64,000 nt of DNA from Eupeodes corollae (lineage: Eukaryota > Arthropoda > Insecta > Diptera > Syrphidae): assembly GCF_945859685.1 (NCBI RefSeq), contig NC_079149.1, positions 28,059,118 to 28,123,117 on the forward strand. Reading direction: 5' to 3'. Each line of letters starts with the position of its first letter. Positions within the stretch are counted from its first letter, which is position 1. Shown here piece by piece: positions 44,010 through 55,584 of the stretch. Below the pieces are notes generated by a model. The model had not been told where the DNA came from. It did no database searches and was given only the letters and a program-made list of their open reading frames with translations. Position numbers and translations under genes: made by a program.

Positions 44010-44675
44010 AAGGGCGATTGGGTTGGATGAAATGCATCCATCGTTCTTAAAACTTCTTTTGCCGTATATTACCCACTTATTCAATTCAATCATATCAACA
44101 AATGAATTTTCTACGCAATTGAAAAAGGCGAAATAATACCTGTTCCAAAAACCTCAAGAGGCGACGAGCTTAGACGAATCTCAATACTACCTTTTCTCTC
44201 GAAGGTATTCGAAAAAATTATTCAAAAGCAAATTAGTACGTTTCTTGATCACGAAAATATATTAACATCAAGACAATCCGGATTCCGTAAGAAAAATAGC
44301 TGCATTACTGCCTTAAAAAGTGTTTCAGAGGACATAAGAAAACCTATCGATAAGGATTATGTTACTTTTTTGATACTTTTAGACTTTTCAAATGCATTCG
44401 ACATGGTGAATCATTCAACACTTTGCCAAAAGTTCTCCCTATTTTATAACGTCTCTTCTGATGTAATTAAGTTGATTTTTTCTTATTTAACTGGAAGAAT
44501 ACAAGCTGTTGAACTTAAAAAAATCTCCAACTTTCTATTAAACAAAAGCGGTGTCCCCCAAGGGTCCATACTTGGACCCCTGTTGTTCTCCCTCTACATT
44601 AATGAGCTTCCATTAACTATTAAGCATTGCACCATTCGGCTATACGCTGATGATGTCTCGAGAACAATAGAAGAT
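44010..44675 (+). mobile_element. CR1/L2-like LINE RT fragment, cut at YADD
   Basis: RT in two frames. The first (about 44010-44330) includes LDEMHPSFLKLLLPYITHLF, STNEFSTQLKKAK, RISILPFLSKVFEKIIQKQI and SRQSGFRKKNSCITALKSVS. The second (44370-44675) includes ILLDFSNAFDMVNHSTLCQK, SYLTGRIQAVEL, SGVPQGSILGPLLFSLYINE and IRLYADDVS. All palm catalytic residues (Asp of LDFSNAFD, YADD) are intact. Similarity ends just after YADD, where TRE copy 3 sequence begins. The endonuclease is not visible upstream. Confidence 0.75.
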
Positions 44676-44679
44676 ATTG

Positions 44680-44959
44680 AGTTCATTCATCCAATTTGTA
44701 TTTGTTTATAAAAGGAATAAAAATTTTTAAGAAATGTTATTAAAATTTATAAAAATTGAGTTTCGACTAAAAATCTTGTTAGCGAAAATAGATTTTGAAA
44801 TCAACCTTTTTTATTATATGCAAAACATTGTTTGTAATTTTTAATTTTTTAAGAGTAATTCAACTGATAAGTTTTTTAACAAAACACGAAAACCTAGAAA
44901 CTTTTAAGCAAGACAAATTGACAGACGGGATGGGAAGTTATCAGTGTGGGTTGCATCCC
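44680..44959 (+). repeat. TRE copy 3: right-end fragment
   Basis: A short TRE copy. The GAGTTTCGACTAAAAATCTT block (about 44758) and the terminal block AACTTTTAAGCAAGACAAAT with TGACAGACGGGATGGGAAGT (44899-44938) match copies 2 and 4. The end stem GGGATG (44927-44932) with CATCCC (44954-44959) is perfect, followed by a T run. Only about one degenerate monomer is left, and the left end is missing. Confidence 0.75.
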
Positions 44960-47250
44960 ATTTCCTTTTTTTTTATATTCGAATGGCACTAGTTCTTTCA
45001 ATAATGCCATAAGCAGTTATTATTAATCATAGTTCGGTGGAGCTAACCGAAACAGTTTAACCATCTTTGTTTTCCAGTAAGTAAGACCCAATTATACACC
45101 CTTAATGAAAAACAAACCTTTAAAATAGATAGATTCTTGGATTTTATAAGCACTAAATTTTGTAAAAATTCAGTTTGTTATCGACGGCTTTGAAGTTAAA
45201 ATAGGCGAGCGAAGAAAAGACGTTGATGGTGATCGAACGATATCAGTTTTAAGGCCTACTGAACTTTAAGTGCAATAGCTTAAATTTTTCAATTAATTTT
45301 CTGTTGCCGAACTACATTTTTTTCCCATTTTTGCAGTTAATTTTTTTGAATTTCACAGCATTTTTGAAGTTTTGTCGTGTATTAGAAATGACGGATCTTT
45401 GAAATGTAAATAAAATGTCAAAAGATGATAGCTCCAAATGAGAAATCCAAGAACCATTTTGTATTGGAAATTGTTTTTTAAAAAACCACTCTATAACGCT
45501 ATAGCTTAGAAATTATTCGACAAAAAAAAAACAAGTTTTCCACTTTTGTTTGTAATATATGTATGGTCTTATTATCTATTAACAATTTATTATGTTCTAA
45601 ATAGAAACACTTTAGTACTTTAGTAAAGAAAAGAAATATTCTAACTAGATAGTTCTAGTTGAGATTTCGGTGCAGTCTTTTTTTGACAGAAGGTGATATA
45701 TCTTGAATTTACAACAATTTTACTATTTTAAACCTGTTTACCATTGTAAAATTACTTACGTTTAGGTAACTAATTATTTCTGCGATTTTTACACCATGCG
45801 AGGGTTAATTAATACAAATATTCATGTTTCAGCAATAAATTTAGTTTGAATGATTTTTGAAAAAAGGCAAAGAAATTTAATATTGTTTTTTAATTTTGTT
45901 TATTAAGTGAAAAAAATCTTTAAATATATAAAACACTTAGTCTAAAAATATGATTCTATCTTGCAAAAAATTGTGTCTCTTTTCACTTTTTTGTAATTAT
46001 TTCAGAATTTCAAAAAACTCTTTCTGCAGCAGAAAGTTCTTTTGCCTACATTTTAAAAACAAAACAAAATCCTGAATTTTTCAAAACTTCATATTTTGAT
46101 AATATTCTTAAAATAATTAATTAAATATTTTTGATACAAATCTGTTGAACCATAGTGTTCTCGAAATCAGTTTTAGTCCCTTTAAAAACTCAAAGCTTTT
46201 AGATTGTAACTGAACTGACACCTTTTTTTACTCTTAAAAATATTAATAGTCATAGACATCATTAAAAACAAACATAAATATGAATATAAAATACATATAC
46301 ATATTTATGTTAATAAAATAATATAAAAGGGTATAAAGATAGGTATCTACGTATATAATAAAATAATTTAATTAGAGGATCCCTTCCGCTTTATGTCCTT
46401 ATATGAGAGATTAGGATAGAGGATCTAATATATAATGACACCAAAGGGCATCTTATACTCTTATACCACAACCATCAGCATCATCCTCCCCATCATCATA
46501 AAATTGGTCTCAAATTCTCAAAAGCGTGCAAAATTATTGTCCTTTATACATATATGTAGATATCCATATATATAGAGTGATGATGGTCTCTGACCCCAAA
46601 ACCCTTACATAAGGTGGCAACATAGTTTCATAAGGCATCTTCATGAACTTAATACCTCTAGACCTTTATATTTACATCTACCTATAAACAATATATATAC
46701 TTACGTACAGGACGACGATGAGGACGAAACATACAATAAGGATATTAAATTCATGCAAAGATATTCGAAGAAAATGTCTGTCCGCATGAGTTCGAAGGTA
46801 CACATAATCAAATAGTTAGACAAATATTTTTCGAAAAAGAGTTTTCTCAAGTAATAAAATCAAAGTCAGACAGGATAACATCCTACAATAATAACTAAAT
46901 ATACATATATACAAAGAAAAAGGATCTGAGTTATAGCAAAGAAACATACCTAATGACTTTAGATGCTGTAGATGGGAGGTAGAAAGGTATTGGGAGATTC
47001 AAGAAAGCAGCGAGAATGAGAAAGTTTCTTAGTGCTGGTCGTCCTCGTCCGGTGGCGGCGACCGACCGAAGGAGACGGGCGTTCTTATTCGACATTATGA
47101 GCGTAAGAAAATAATAAAATCACCAGATGATGGTCATTAGACCGAAAAGTAATTTCATTTTATGAAACTTCAATCTGTTTCACCAGCCGAAAATTGTTCC
47201 GAAGAACCTTTTGCCCATAAGGTCCTTGCAACCCAAACTCGCACCACAAT

Positions 47251-47270
47251 CAGCATCAGCATCAGCATCA
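47251..47270 (+). repeat. (CAGCAT)n simple repeat
   Basis: CAGCATCAGCATCAGCATCA, read directly. Confidence 0.85.
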
Positions 47271-48348
47271 CATCATTGGAAGACCAACTACACCGTCTCT
47301 ATATTCAATTCACTACTGAATTATTCGACTTGACGACATGACTATCGACAATACAACTTTTCGTGTGCCAAGAGACGTAAAAAAGGACGAATTCAGATTC
47401 AGCGAGTATTGTCTTTTATATATAGATTGTTGGAGAAAACAAATCAACAGTCAAGTTTACTGCTTCCAGGCTAAGAAGCACAATCACAAGTTTATAGATT
47501 TCGCAACAAAATGCCTTACGGGTTGGAATTTTATTTTTCTCTTCGTTGTCGTCTTTCTAGCACCTTTAAAGGTCCTTTCGACAATGTTGAAACATCAAAT
47601 TCGATAAGGACAACATACAAATACCTTCGGAGAGCAAGGCAACAGCAACAACAAAAAAAAAACAAAAACAAATAAATATAGTTTAACACCTGGAAGAATA
47701 ACTGACTGTGATATAATAAAATGTCCTTCTTCCACTTCATGAACGTGGAAAAGGACATAAATTTGATTTTAAAATAAATTTTAATAGAATTCCACCTAAA
47801 CAAGTATGATGATGGTTATGGTGTCGTCTCCTTCTTCTAAATTTTGTTTTTCGTAGGATGGAACAAGGGTAAAATGGGTATTTCTATGGGTCTTTCTAAT
47901 GCCTGTATATACCTTATACCTGGACAAGATTCAAAGTCGCGCGAAATTGCTTTAGTGTTCAATTTAAAGTTTTTAAAAGGTTTTCAATGGAAAAGTCCTT
48001 TATTTTTGTCCATCCTTCTTTTAAGGTGTGTACGAGGGTTTGTGTATTTTATTTTCTCTTTATACAGCAAGAAGAAAAGTGTGTATATTTTTTGATGTCC
48101 TTGTACTTGTCCTTGCCACAATTCCCTCCCCCCACCCCACACCTTTCCTTGATTTTCAAAGAGCCAAAGAGTGTTGTGTTACATTTTCACAGACGAAGAA
48201 GGACAATTTGACAATTCAATTATACGGAAACAAAAACGCTTCTAACTTATGAAAGCTGGCTTTCGGAACGTCTATAAAAGGAGAGAGATGATACCAATCT
48301 ACACCCAACACTTACTAAGGTAGGTATACATATATACCGCATCCATTG

Positions 48349-48366
48349 TAGGTATAGGTATAGGTT
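48349..48366 (+). repeat. (GGTATA)n simple repeat
   Basis: GTAGGTATAGGTATAGGTTT, about two and a half units. Confidence 0.75.
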
Positions 48367-49279
48367 TAGGAAAGTATAACCATTGGTATTAAATCAAAGG
48401 ACCAAAAGTACAGAAATTCAAGTGAAGCAAGTGAAGTAGAAAGCGTTTTATGTGCTCGCGCGTGCAAAAGGTATTCCCATTCCATATCGCCATCCGTTTT
48501 CGCCTATACTTTCATCCACCAACCAAGATCCGAACCAAAGGCAACAAAATTGTATTAGCATCTTTGGTTCGTATAAAAGAAGCAGAGCAGGTGTTGTTAA
48601 GGTTTATTTTCTTTTTGTTCATTACTTAAAAAAAAAACATGATACTTTCCCCCACATTTGGACATTTTATTTAAGAAATTTAATTTGTGAAAGGAAAATG
48701 TTTTATTTTGAACTTAAAGCATGGAACGAAATTCGCCTTAAACGGATACCAAACCCCTCGCCAGAGTAAGGAGAAGAATCGAAGAAGTGTTGTAACAAGT
48801 TGTGTTGGTAATTAAAATGTTTCAAATGAATTGCCATTATACCGACCTTCGAAGGAAGTATATAGGAATGCAAAAGAGATGTTTCGAAATTGCGTTGATA
48901 TCTTCAATACCTCGCTATATTATACCTTGTTCGGTTTTTAATGAAAGAAACAATTTTGAAAAGTAATCAAGAACGACTTTTTTTTTTTTTGATATATTTT
49001 AAGGATTTCATTAGGACAATTTCACTGCTAATTAAATTTTAAGTTCTTTAAATGATAAGGTGAAAATTAAAGGAAGGAATCAAAAAGCGCGTGTATATTT
49101 GTTTGAAGCTTAAAATTTTATAGTAAAGTAAATTTCCTCAGATCATTAAAAGTGAGAGAGCTATAATATACTTAATGTAGAATTTTAACTATTAGGGGTA
49201 TACAAAAAGTATTGGGCGCCATTTAACATTTACAAAACTTTTATGATTTGTAATAAATTTGTAACTTGACACTTTTCAT

Positions 49280-49780
49280 TTTAATTTAAATGAAGATGAT
49301 GGATGTTTTTATTCTTCACTACAACATTGAATTGAAGACTTTGTTGAACTCATAGCGTGAAAATGAACCTCGTTTTTTTATGTTTTTGTACTTTGCTGTA
49401 GCCCAGTTACAGTACCGAATAGATTCTTAGCCTTTTCTGCTTAAGATAATCCAAGTAGATTTGAAGAATAGATTGCTACTATTTCTCATGCGAGAAATAT
49501 CTTCTATAGCTCCTTATTAAATATGTATGCACAGTCTTCAATCAGTGCTAACGTATAATATGGTCCGCATGCATTTGAATAGAGAAGCAAGCCATTCTTG
49601 TGGGAAGATTGTTTATATAAAGGGGAAAAAGAAGTGGTCCTAAGATCGAAACCTGAGGAACACCTAAAAATTTTATTTTAGGCATAGATTAGATGTGCAT
49701 AGCTTACAGTAATGCTTAGGAAAAATTAGGGAGGAATGAGTACGGTTTTCAACTTTGTTATGATAGCAATTGTACAGATT
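49280..49780 (-). mobile_element. CR1-like LINE RT fragment
   Basis: On the minus strand LGVPQVSILGPLLFPLYINN followed by LPTRM and a SIQMHADHII segment (49660-49550) correspond to GVPQGSILGPLLF.LYINDLP......YADD. The catalytic box is ruined (HADH for YADD). A short decayed region continues to about 49280. It resembles the 44010-44675 RT more than the Jockey copies. Confidence 0.62.
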
Positions 49781-49879
49781 TGCTTTTGACCAAAACTAGA
49801 TTGCTAAGATGAAAGAATGTTGTTAAATATCGTGTATGGATGAAATTCGTTGGTCATGGAAATTTCAAACGATATGAAT

Positions 49880-50095
49880 GGTATCCAAATAGTTATTAAA
49901 GAACTACGCATCAATTTTCAGAAAAAGGTATCAACTACGACAAACTAAATGAAGTACAACGTTCAGCTTGTCTATGTACATATAAGCGGATCGCTTCGCT
50001 CGACCCGACCTCTGCAAATGAACACCATCCTATCTACCTATCGCCTGTTGCTGGTTTTTTAACAGAGACGCTATCAAGGAAGAGCGAAATGGACA
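49880..50095 (+). mobile_element. LINE RT C-terminal scrap
   Basis: Sense-strand YDKLNEVQRSACLC then PTSANEHHPIYLSPVAGFLT (about 49937-50070) fit the Jockey/R1-group thumb motif of type L..VQR.ACL.I.GALRSTPT.ALE..L.L.P. Boundaries are uncertain; mariner begins immediately downstream. Confidence 0.5.
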
Positions 50096-50099
50096 GCAA

Positions 50100-50721
50100 G
50101 CGACGCCATATTTCTTGCCGCGCTTTTGACATTTCTCTTCAGTAAAGTTTGCCATTTTATGATGGAAAAATATAGTAGCCAACAACGGGTCGAAGTTATT
50201 AAAATTTACTACCGAAGTTCAGAGTCAGTGACCTCAACATTAAGAGCGCGACATCCAATTTATGGTCATCATAATCTTAATAGCAGATCAACAGTTGAGC
50301 GTTTAGTGGACAAATTTGAAACCACCGGCACAGTACAAAATGTTCCCCTGCCAGCAAAACAAAGAAGTGCCCGTATTGTCGAGAAATCTCAAGCGTTGAG
50401 CATTTCTGTGACGTCGTTGTGGCGAATTTTACGAAAATATCTTGGCCTGTATCCTTTAAAAATTAAATTGACGTGCGTTTTGACGCCGTTAGACTCTTTG
50501 CTGTGGGGTTACGTCAAGTCTATGGTCTATGCCAACAAGCTAGCGACGATTGATAACCTTCGTACGAATATCGAACGCGAAATTGCAACAGTATCAGCCG
50601 AATTATGTTTGAAATCCGTCGAAAATTGGGTTCAGCGCCTGGACTTCTGTAAGCATGCCCGTGGCGGCCATGCAAAAGATAGTAGATTTCAAAGCTGTTT
50701 TACTGATGATCAACGTATTTT
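50100..50721 (+). mobile_element. mariner-like element with large internal deletion
   Basis: One nearly continuous frame (50126-50728) joins the N-terminal DNA-binding half to the C-terminal end of a mariner transposase. N-terminal: KYSSQQRVEVIKIYYRSSES, LRARHPIYGHHNLNSRSTVE, RLVDKFETTGTVQN (helix-turn-helix region), then LWRILRKYLGLYPLKIKLT. It jumps directly to CVLTPLDSLLWGYVKSMVYA, the third catalytic Asp region, and ends with SVENWVQRLDFCKHARGGHA. The segment with the first two catalytic Asps is gone, so it could at most bind DNA. The 3' end abuts copia sequence at 50722. Confidence 0.85.
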
Positions 50722-50957
50722 AAGCTGATTGAGCTGATGATAAGAACGATCGCAAGTCAACATCGAGATATATATTCATGGTCTTTGGGAATACAGTAAG
50801 TTGGTTGCCACAAAAGCAACCAACTATTAGCCTTTCATCAACTGAAGCTGAGTATTTGGCTTTGGAAGAATATATTTATGAGAAATAATGGTTACGCTGT
50901 CTTTTAAAAGAAATTGGAAATCCTTGCAACTCACCAACAACAATAAATGAAGACAAT
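50722..50957 (+). mobile_element. copia-type LTR retrotransposon fragment, RNase H 5' part
   Basis: Sense frame ADDKNDRKSTSRYIFMVFGN followed by TVSWLPQKQPTISLSSTEAE and YLALEE, then WLRCLLKEIGNPCNSPTTIN and EDNQAC. This is the copia RNase H: the DRKST box, SLSSTEAEY with its catalytic Glu, and DNQAC with its catalytic Asp. Two Trp codons are stops (about 50729 and 50886). Sequence breaks off after DNQAC at 50957, where RTE copy D starts, and resumes at 53626. No LTR was identified. Confidence 0.85.
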
Positions 50958-53625
50958 CAAGCATGCTTTTGGTGGGGTGTTGTAGGATCTGGGGGTTTAT
51001 GCTGCAACTTTTCCTACACACCAAGTTTTTACTTTACCTCCTCGTGGTAACCACCGGATACTGGTTATATCTTTTGATATAACATGCGAAACTTGTAAAC
51101 GCGGGTGCAAAATCGGGAAAAAAAGCACCTTATCAACGGCCAACAAGTTTGGAGGTTAGTGCGAAGGGCTAACAACCCCTCCACAGTGAAAAACTTGCAA
51201 GTTATGAGAGAGATACCAGCCTTGGATAATGAACCCCCTCTTATGGTAAGCAGACCCGGAACGACAACGGACTACGCATTGAGAGTTTGTACCTTCAATG
51301 TAAGAACCCTCTACATTTCAGGTGCAACTCAGAAACTTGAATCTGTCCTCTCGCAGTATAAGGCAGATATTACTGCGATCCTGGAAATACAATGGATAGG
51401 AACAACATGCACACGCCCCTACCGATGATGCTGAGGAGTCTTGCAAGGAGGATTTCTACGACCACCTGGATAGAGCCTACCGAGCCTGTCCAGAGTATGA
51501 CGTCAAAATCGTACTCGGAGACTTCAAAGCAAAAATCAGGAAGGAAGCCATCTTTGGCGGATTAGTTAGAAAGCACAGCCTTCACGCAAAAACATCAGAT
51601 AACGGTTTCCGACTAATCGACTTTGCTGCAGCTCAGAATACGGTGATAAGTAGCACTAGGTTTCCAAGACGGAAGATCTACACAGCAACCTGGCGATCTC
51701 CGGATGGTCGAACCAACAACCAAATTGACCATGTGCTAATCGGCGCAAGGCACGCATCCAACATCTTGAGCGTGAGTACTTTCCGAGGAGCAAATGTCGA
51801 CTCTGACCACGTTCTTGTAGTGGCTAAGTTTAGAGCTCGAATATCAAACGACAAGAAAACACGTGCGGCCCAAAGAAAGAAGTTCAACATCGGTTGCCTT
51901 AGCACATTGGAGAATGCCAAAGACTACAGTGAGCGCCTGAGCGAGCGACTCTCCGCCGCCGTCCTCCGAAATACTACAGACGTCAACACATTGTGGAACC
52001 AATATCGTGAAATAATAAAAAATGTAGCCGAGACCACCATAGGTTACCAGTGGTATGCTGATGATTGCGTGATATTGAAAAGAGAGACGGAAAATGCACG
52101 TTTGCAGATGCTGCAACGGAAAACGAGAGCAGCAAGGGAAGAGTACCGCACGAAAGGGATAAATGAGAAAAAGACTCTGCGAAGAAAGAAAATACCATAC
52201 GCAGTTTCTCTCGCTCAAAGATCTGGAGGAGTCTCGGGCCAAGAACAACACCCAACGTTTCTTTAAAAAGTCGAAGCAATTAGCTTCTGGTTTCAGAACC
52301 GGGACACAAGGTCTTCGAAACAGTGAAGGAAACCTTGTCACCGAAGCACAGGGAATTGTAGATGTTTTCAAGCAGCACTTCCAACAGCTGCTGAATGCGC
52401 AAAATGTCGAGCAAGATAATCACGAAAGAGAAGCAAGACCAGTCAATAAAGACCCAATCCCGGCCCCCAGCAAAGAAGAGGTACAAAGAGCAATCCAAAA
52501 GCTAAAAACTAACAAGTCCGCGGGGCGAATGACATTCCCGTGGAACTCTTTAAACATGGAGGAAGTGTTTTGATAAACCGCATGCACCAGGTCATCACCA
52601 AAGTGTGGGAGGAAGAATGCATACCCACTGACTAGTCGATAAGCTCCATATGCCCCATCTTACAAAAAAGGCGACCCTATGTTCTGCAAAAACTACCGTG
52701 GCATATCCCTGCTTAATGCTGCATACAAAATCCTATCAAACGTACTGTGTGAGCGTCTTAAACCTTTCTGCAACACAAATATCAGCACGTACCAATGTGT
52801 CTTTAGGCCAGGCAGAACTACGATAGACCAAATATTTACACTGAGGCAGGTCCTGGAAAAGACCAACGAATTTTAAGTCGAAACCCACCATCTTTTCATC
52901 GACTTTAAAACTGCTTATGATGGCGATGTCTGAATTCGGGATCCCGAACAAACTGATCCAGCTGTGCCGCATGACACTAAACAATACGCAGTGCAGTGTG
53001 CAAATGGGTAACAGCTCATCAGAGTTATTCCAAACTTGCGCACTGTTCAGACAAGGAGAAGTGTTGTCATGTGACTTCTTCAAAATAGTCCTGAAGCAAA
53101 TAAGGCAGGTGTAAGCACGGAGGGCACTATCTTCAACAAATCGGACGACATAGATTTAATCGGTCCATCCAAGAGAGCTGTGCTTGAGGCCTTCACAGCC
53201 ATTGAACAACAGGCGAAACTAGTTGGTCTTGAAGTGAATGAGGACAAAACAAAGTACATGTTATCAACAAACAAAGCAACATCTGTCCACCGCCTAAGAC
53301 AAACCGTCACTGTTGGTAGCAGCAATTTCGAGGTAGTTAAGGAGTTCACCTACATTGGAACAAACATCAATCCCACGAACGACACCTTAATAGAGATCCG
53401 AAGAAGAATTACCCTAGCGAACAGCTGCTGCTTCAGTTTGGCCAAACAACTGCGGGTTGAAAACTCCTCACTCGAATGACAAAGTGTCTGCTACACAAAA
53501 CATTGATTTTACCAAGCCAACTCTACGGCACCGAGTGCTGGACGATAAGTAAAAAAGGGGGATTGAAACTGGGCACTTTAGAAAGAAAAATTTTTCAAAG
53601 GATTTTTGGTCGTTAGCATGCATCA
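50958..53625 (+). mobile_element. RTE-like LINE (copy D) nested in copia; endonuclease and RT
   Basis: The longest RTE-like copy. Endonuclease: LRVCTFNVRTLYISGATQKL with ESVLSQYKADITAILEIQW (51280-51395), then after a deletion AHAPTDDAEESCKEDFYDHL, DVKIVLGDFKAKI (51500-51537, GDFN as GDFK), NNQIDHVLIGARH (51715-51755) and DSDHVLVVAKF (catalytic SDH, about 51800). Linker: TTIGYQWYADDCVILKRETE, a W.DEEC-type block that is not the RT box, and AAREEYR. RT: KLKTNKSAGRM, NYRGISLLNAAYKILSNVLC (52687-52745), QCVFRPGRTTIDQIFTLRQV, HHLFIDFKTAYD, FGIPNKLIQLCRM, a decayed SDDIDLIGPSKRAV in place of YADD, GLEVNEDKTKYMLSTNK, FTYIGTNINPTNDTLIEIRR and LERKIFQRIFG. The 3' end and tail are missing or decayed near 53620. 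Confidence 0.85.
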
Positions 53626-53817
53626 AGGTAGGTGAGGAATCACGTGGCCATAAATGAATGAAACTTCATTAGAGAATCAAGCTCAAATGCACACATCTCT
53701 TCTAACAATCAAGTTGCTGATATAATGACAAAAGGTCCTAGAAGAATCCTTTTTCAAAAACATCGCTTAAATTTAAATTTAATTCCTAATTACATTCATT
53801 TTTCATCTAGTTAAATT
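53626..53817 (+). mobile_element. copia-type fragment, C-terminal end of pol
   Basis: Continuation of 50722-50957: HVAINE, a stop, then NFIRESSSNAHISSNNQVAD and IMTKGPRRILFQKHRLNLNL, ending IPNYIHFSSS and TAA at 53813-53815. The YHFIRE...VADI.TK motif is the conserved end of copia pol. About 15 residues are missing between the two halves. The polypurine tract and LTR expected next were not recognised. Confidence 0.82.
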
Positions 53818-55584
53818 TAAAAAAAAATATTTTTGTTTTTACTTGTAAATATTAATTTTGTAAGTTTTAAAATTTACACCTTAAAATTTTGTATTTGTTT
53901 GTTACTAATTTGTTAACTGATAAAATTAAGAGGCTGTATTAAAATATCTGCTTTGCCATAATTTTCTGTAAAAAATCCAAGTTTGTTTTGTATAATTTTA
54001 GCTTTTCATTCTCTAAATAAAAATCATATTTAAAGTTCTATAACTTTAAAAACACCCTTTATTTTGAGTCCTTATTTTTGCATGGGAAGGTATTAGTTAG
54101 GTGTGAAAAAATAATTAAGGTAACTGCGTTTGAAATCATGTTTTCTGAGAAATCAAATATTTTTCTTCTATTTTTTGCTCCTTTTTATAATTCATAATTT
54201 TCTCGTTTCGATGGCGCTGGCGGCCGGGCGGACGATGCTGTGGCGGTGTGGTTGAAAATTCGCATTTTCCATGAATACCATGCTAATGGACGCGCTTTAT
54301 CCTTTTCATTTTAGTAAATTTATAATTTCTTTTTGCTTTGAAATTAATTATTTTGCCTCAATAGTTGGCGCTTTCCCTCTTTCGTCCTTTCTCTCTCCCT
54401 CATTCCTCTTTGTCTGTAGTTTGTTTTTGTGTTCGTCACTAGTTCTTTTCTCTTCTTTTTTGTTTTTGTTTTTGTTGTTGTCTTTGTCTCTCAATCAAAG
54501 ACAGACTGATTATGATGCCATGTCCTTCCTGTTGCTGGTGTTCTATAGAAAAAAATTATGGCATAATGAATGCGAAAGAGGATTAATTATTATGTCCTTT
54601 ATATTTTCATGTCCTTTTTTTCTGTGTGTTGTTACTTATTTCTTTTTGCTTATTCTTTATATTTACTTACAGAAAAATCGTCCATTCAAAGTGAAAATTA
54701 AATAAAAATACAACTACATTGATGTCATTTTTACTTTTACGACGATGATAATTATGACGATGATGATGATGGTGGAAGTAGTGAATACCATCATTGCATC
54801 CATCAAGCAGGACCTCCTCTAATGTAGCTCCAAAGAAAAAAGGAGCAAGTAAGAAAAAACGGGTTGGTGTAAGAAAAAGGAAAATATGCCAAAAACGGAC
54901 ATCTGCTTTAAGGAGAACTAAACGAATAGAAAATAAGTTTGAAAAAAAAAATATCAACTTCAAAGGACTTGCACTCCTAAGTTGTATTTAATGATAGAAC
55001 TTTAAATGAAAGTGTTTCATGATGAGTGGAGAATGTATACAAAAAATGTTGCAAGAAACTTCTCAACAAGAATGTACAAAAACACAAACGTACCAAGGTA
55101 CTAAGTTTTTTAGAATGCAACTCATAACAAGCTAGGCAGGCGTTAGAAAAGTGCAAACAAATTTCTATGTACGTGACATACGTTGGCGTCAAAAGACGCA
55201 AAGAAAAACACTAAAAGACTATTTTCAAACATCTTTCTATGTCGAACACAAGAGATTAGAGTTAACTAAGGATTACATAGTAAAAAATATTAAAGAATGA
55301 ATGACCAATCAACTTTTTGAAATCATTTTAATAAGAAGTTTGATTTCGATACAAGAAAACGACTACTTTAAAAAAAATCAGTTTATACTTACTTCATTTT
55401 AAAGAGGAAGTTAAAAGAGGAAATTATGATAGGGTTGAGACTTTATATCCTTTATATAACTTCATATAGCTTATAAGTTTTTAATTGATTGTGAAGCATT
55501 GTAATAGACTCTATTTTTCGAGGTTCAAGAGAAAAGTGTTCAATCAAAAGCCCTGAATTGATATCTTACTTTTTTTAATAAAGG
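53818..55584. other. Unassigned interval
   Basis: If a copia 3' LTR existed it should start here, but no partner LTR is in the window to define it. It contains (GAT)n at 54756-54772 and T-rich runs around 54390-54480. Open frames at 54271-54705 (+) and 54667-54963 (-) are Phe/Leu/Ser or His-rich low complexity. Confidence 0.45.
54756..54772 (+). repeat. (GAT)n microsatellite
   Basis: GACGATGATGATGATGG, read directly. Confidence 0.8.

Larger units (their letters stand above)
44976..49279. other. Unassigned interval with simple sequence
   Basis: The longest stretch without a recognisable TE. It contains (CAGCAT)n at 47251-47270 and (GGTATA)n at 48349-48366. A TATAAAAG motif at 48273-48280 could be a TATA box, but no initiator or gene supports it. 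Overlapping open frames around 47844-48252 lie in three phases without family resemblance. It may be unique intronic or intergenic host DNA. Confidence 0.45.

Noticed and set aside
47844..48252. Three overlapping plus-strand open frames that could be a small gene
   Set aside because: They lie in different phases with no motif, signal or splice pattern I can support.
48273..48280. TATA box TATAAAAG as a promoter
   Set aside because: No initiator motif, no downstream gene and a simple-sequence context; too weak to annotate.
52050..52085. QWYADDCVILK in RTE copy D, resembling an RT YADD catalytic box
   Set aside because: It lies in the endonuclease-RT linker, upstream of all RT motifs, at the position of the W-Y-D-E-E-C block of RTE proteins. 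The true box position is near 53145, where SDDIDLIG remains.
54271..54963. Open frames of 144 and 98 codons
   Set aside because: Composition is Phe/Leu/Ser or His-rich from T-rich and (GAT)n DNA, the frames overlap on opposite strands, and no domain is visible.
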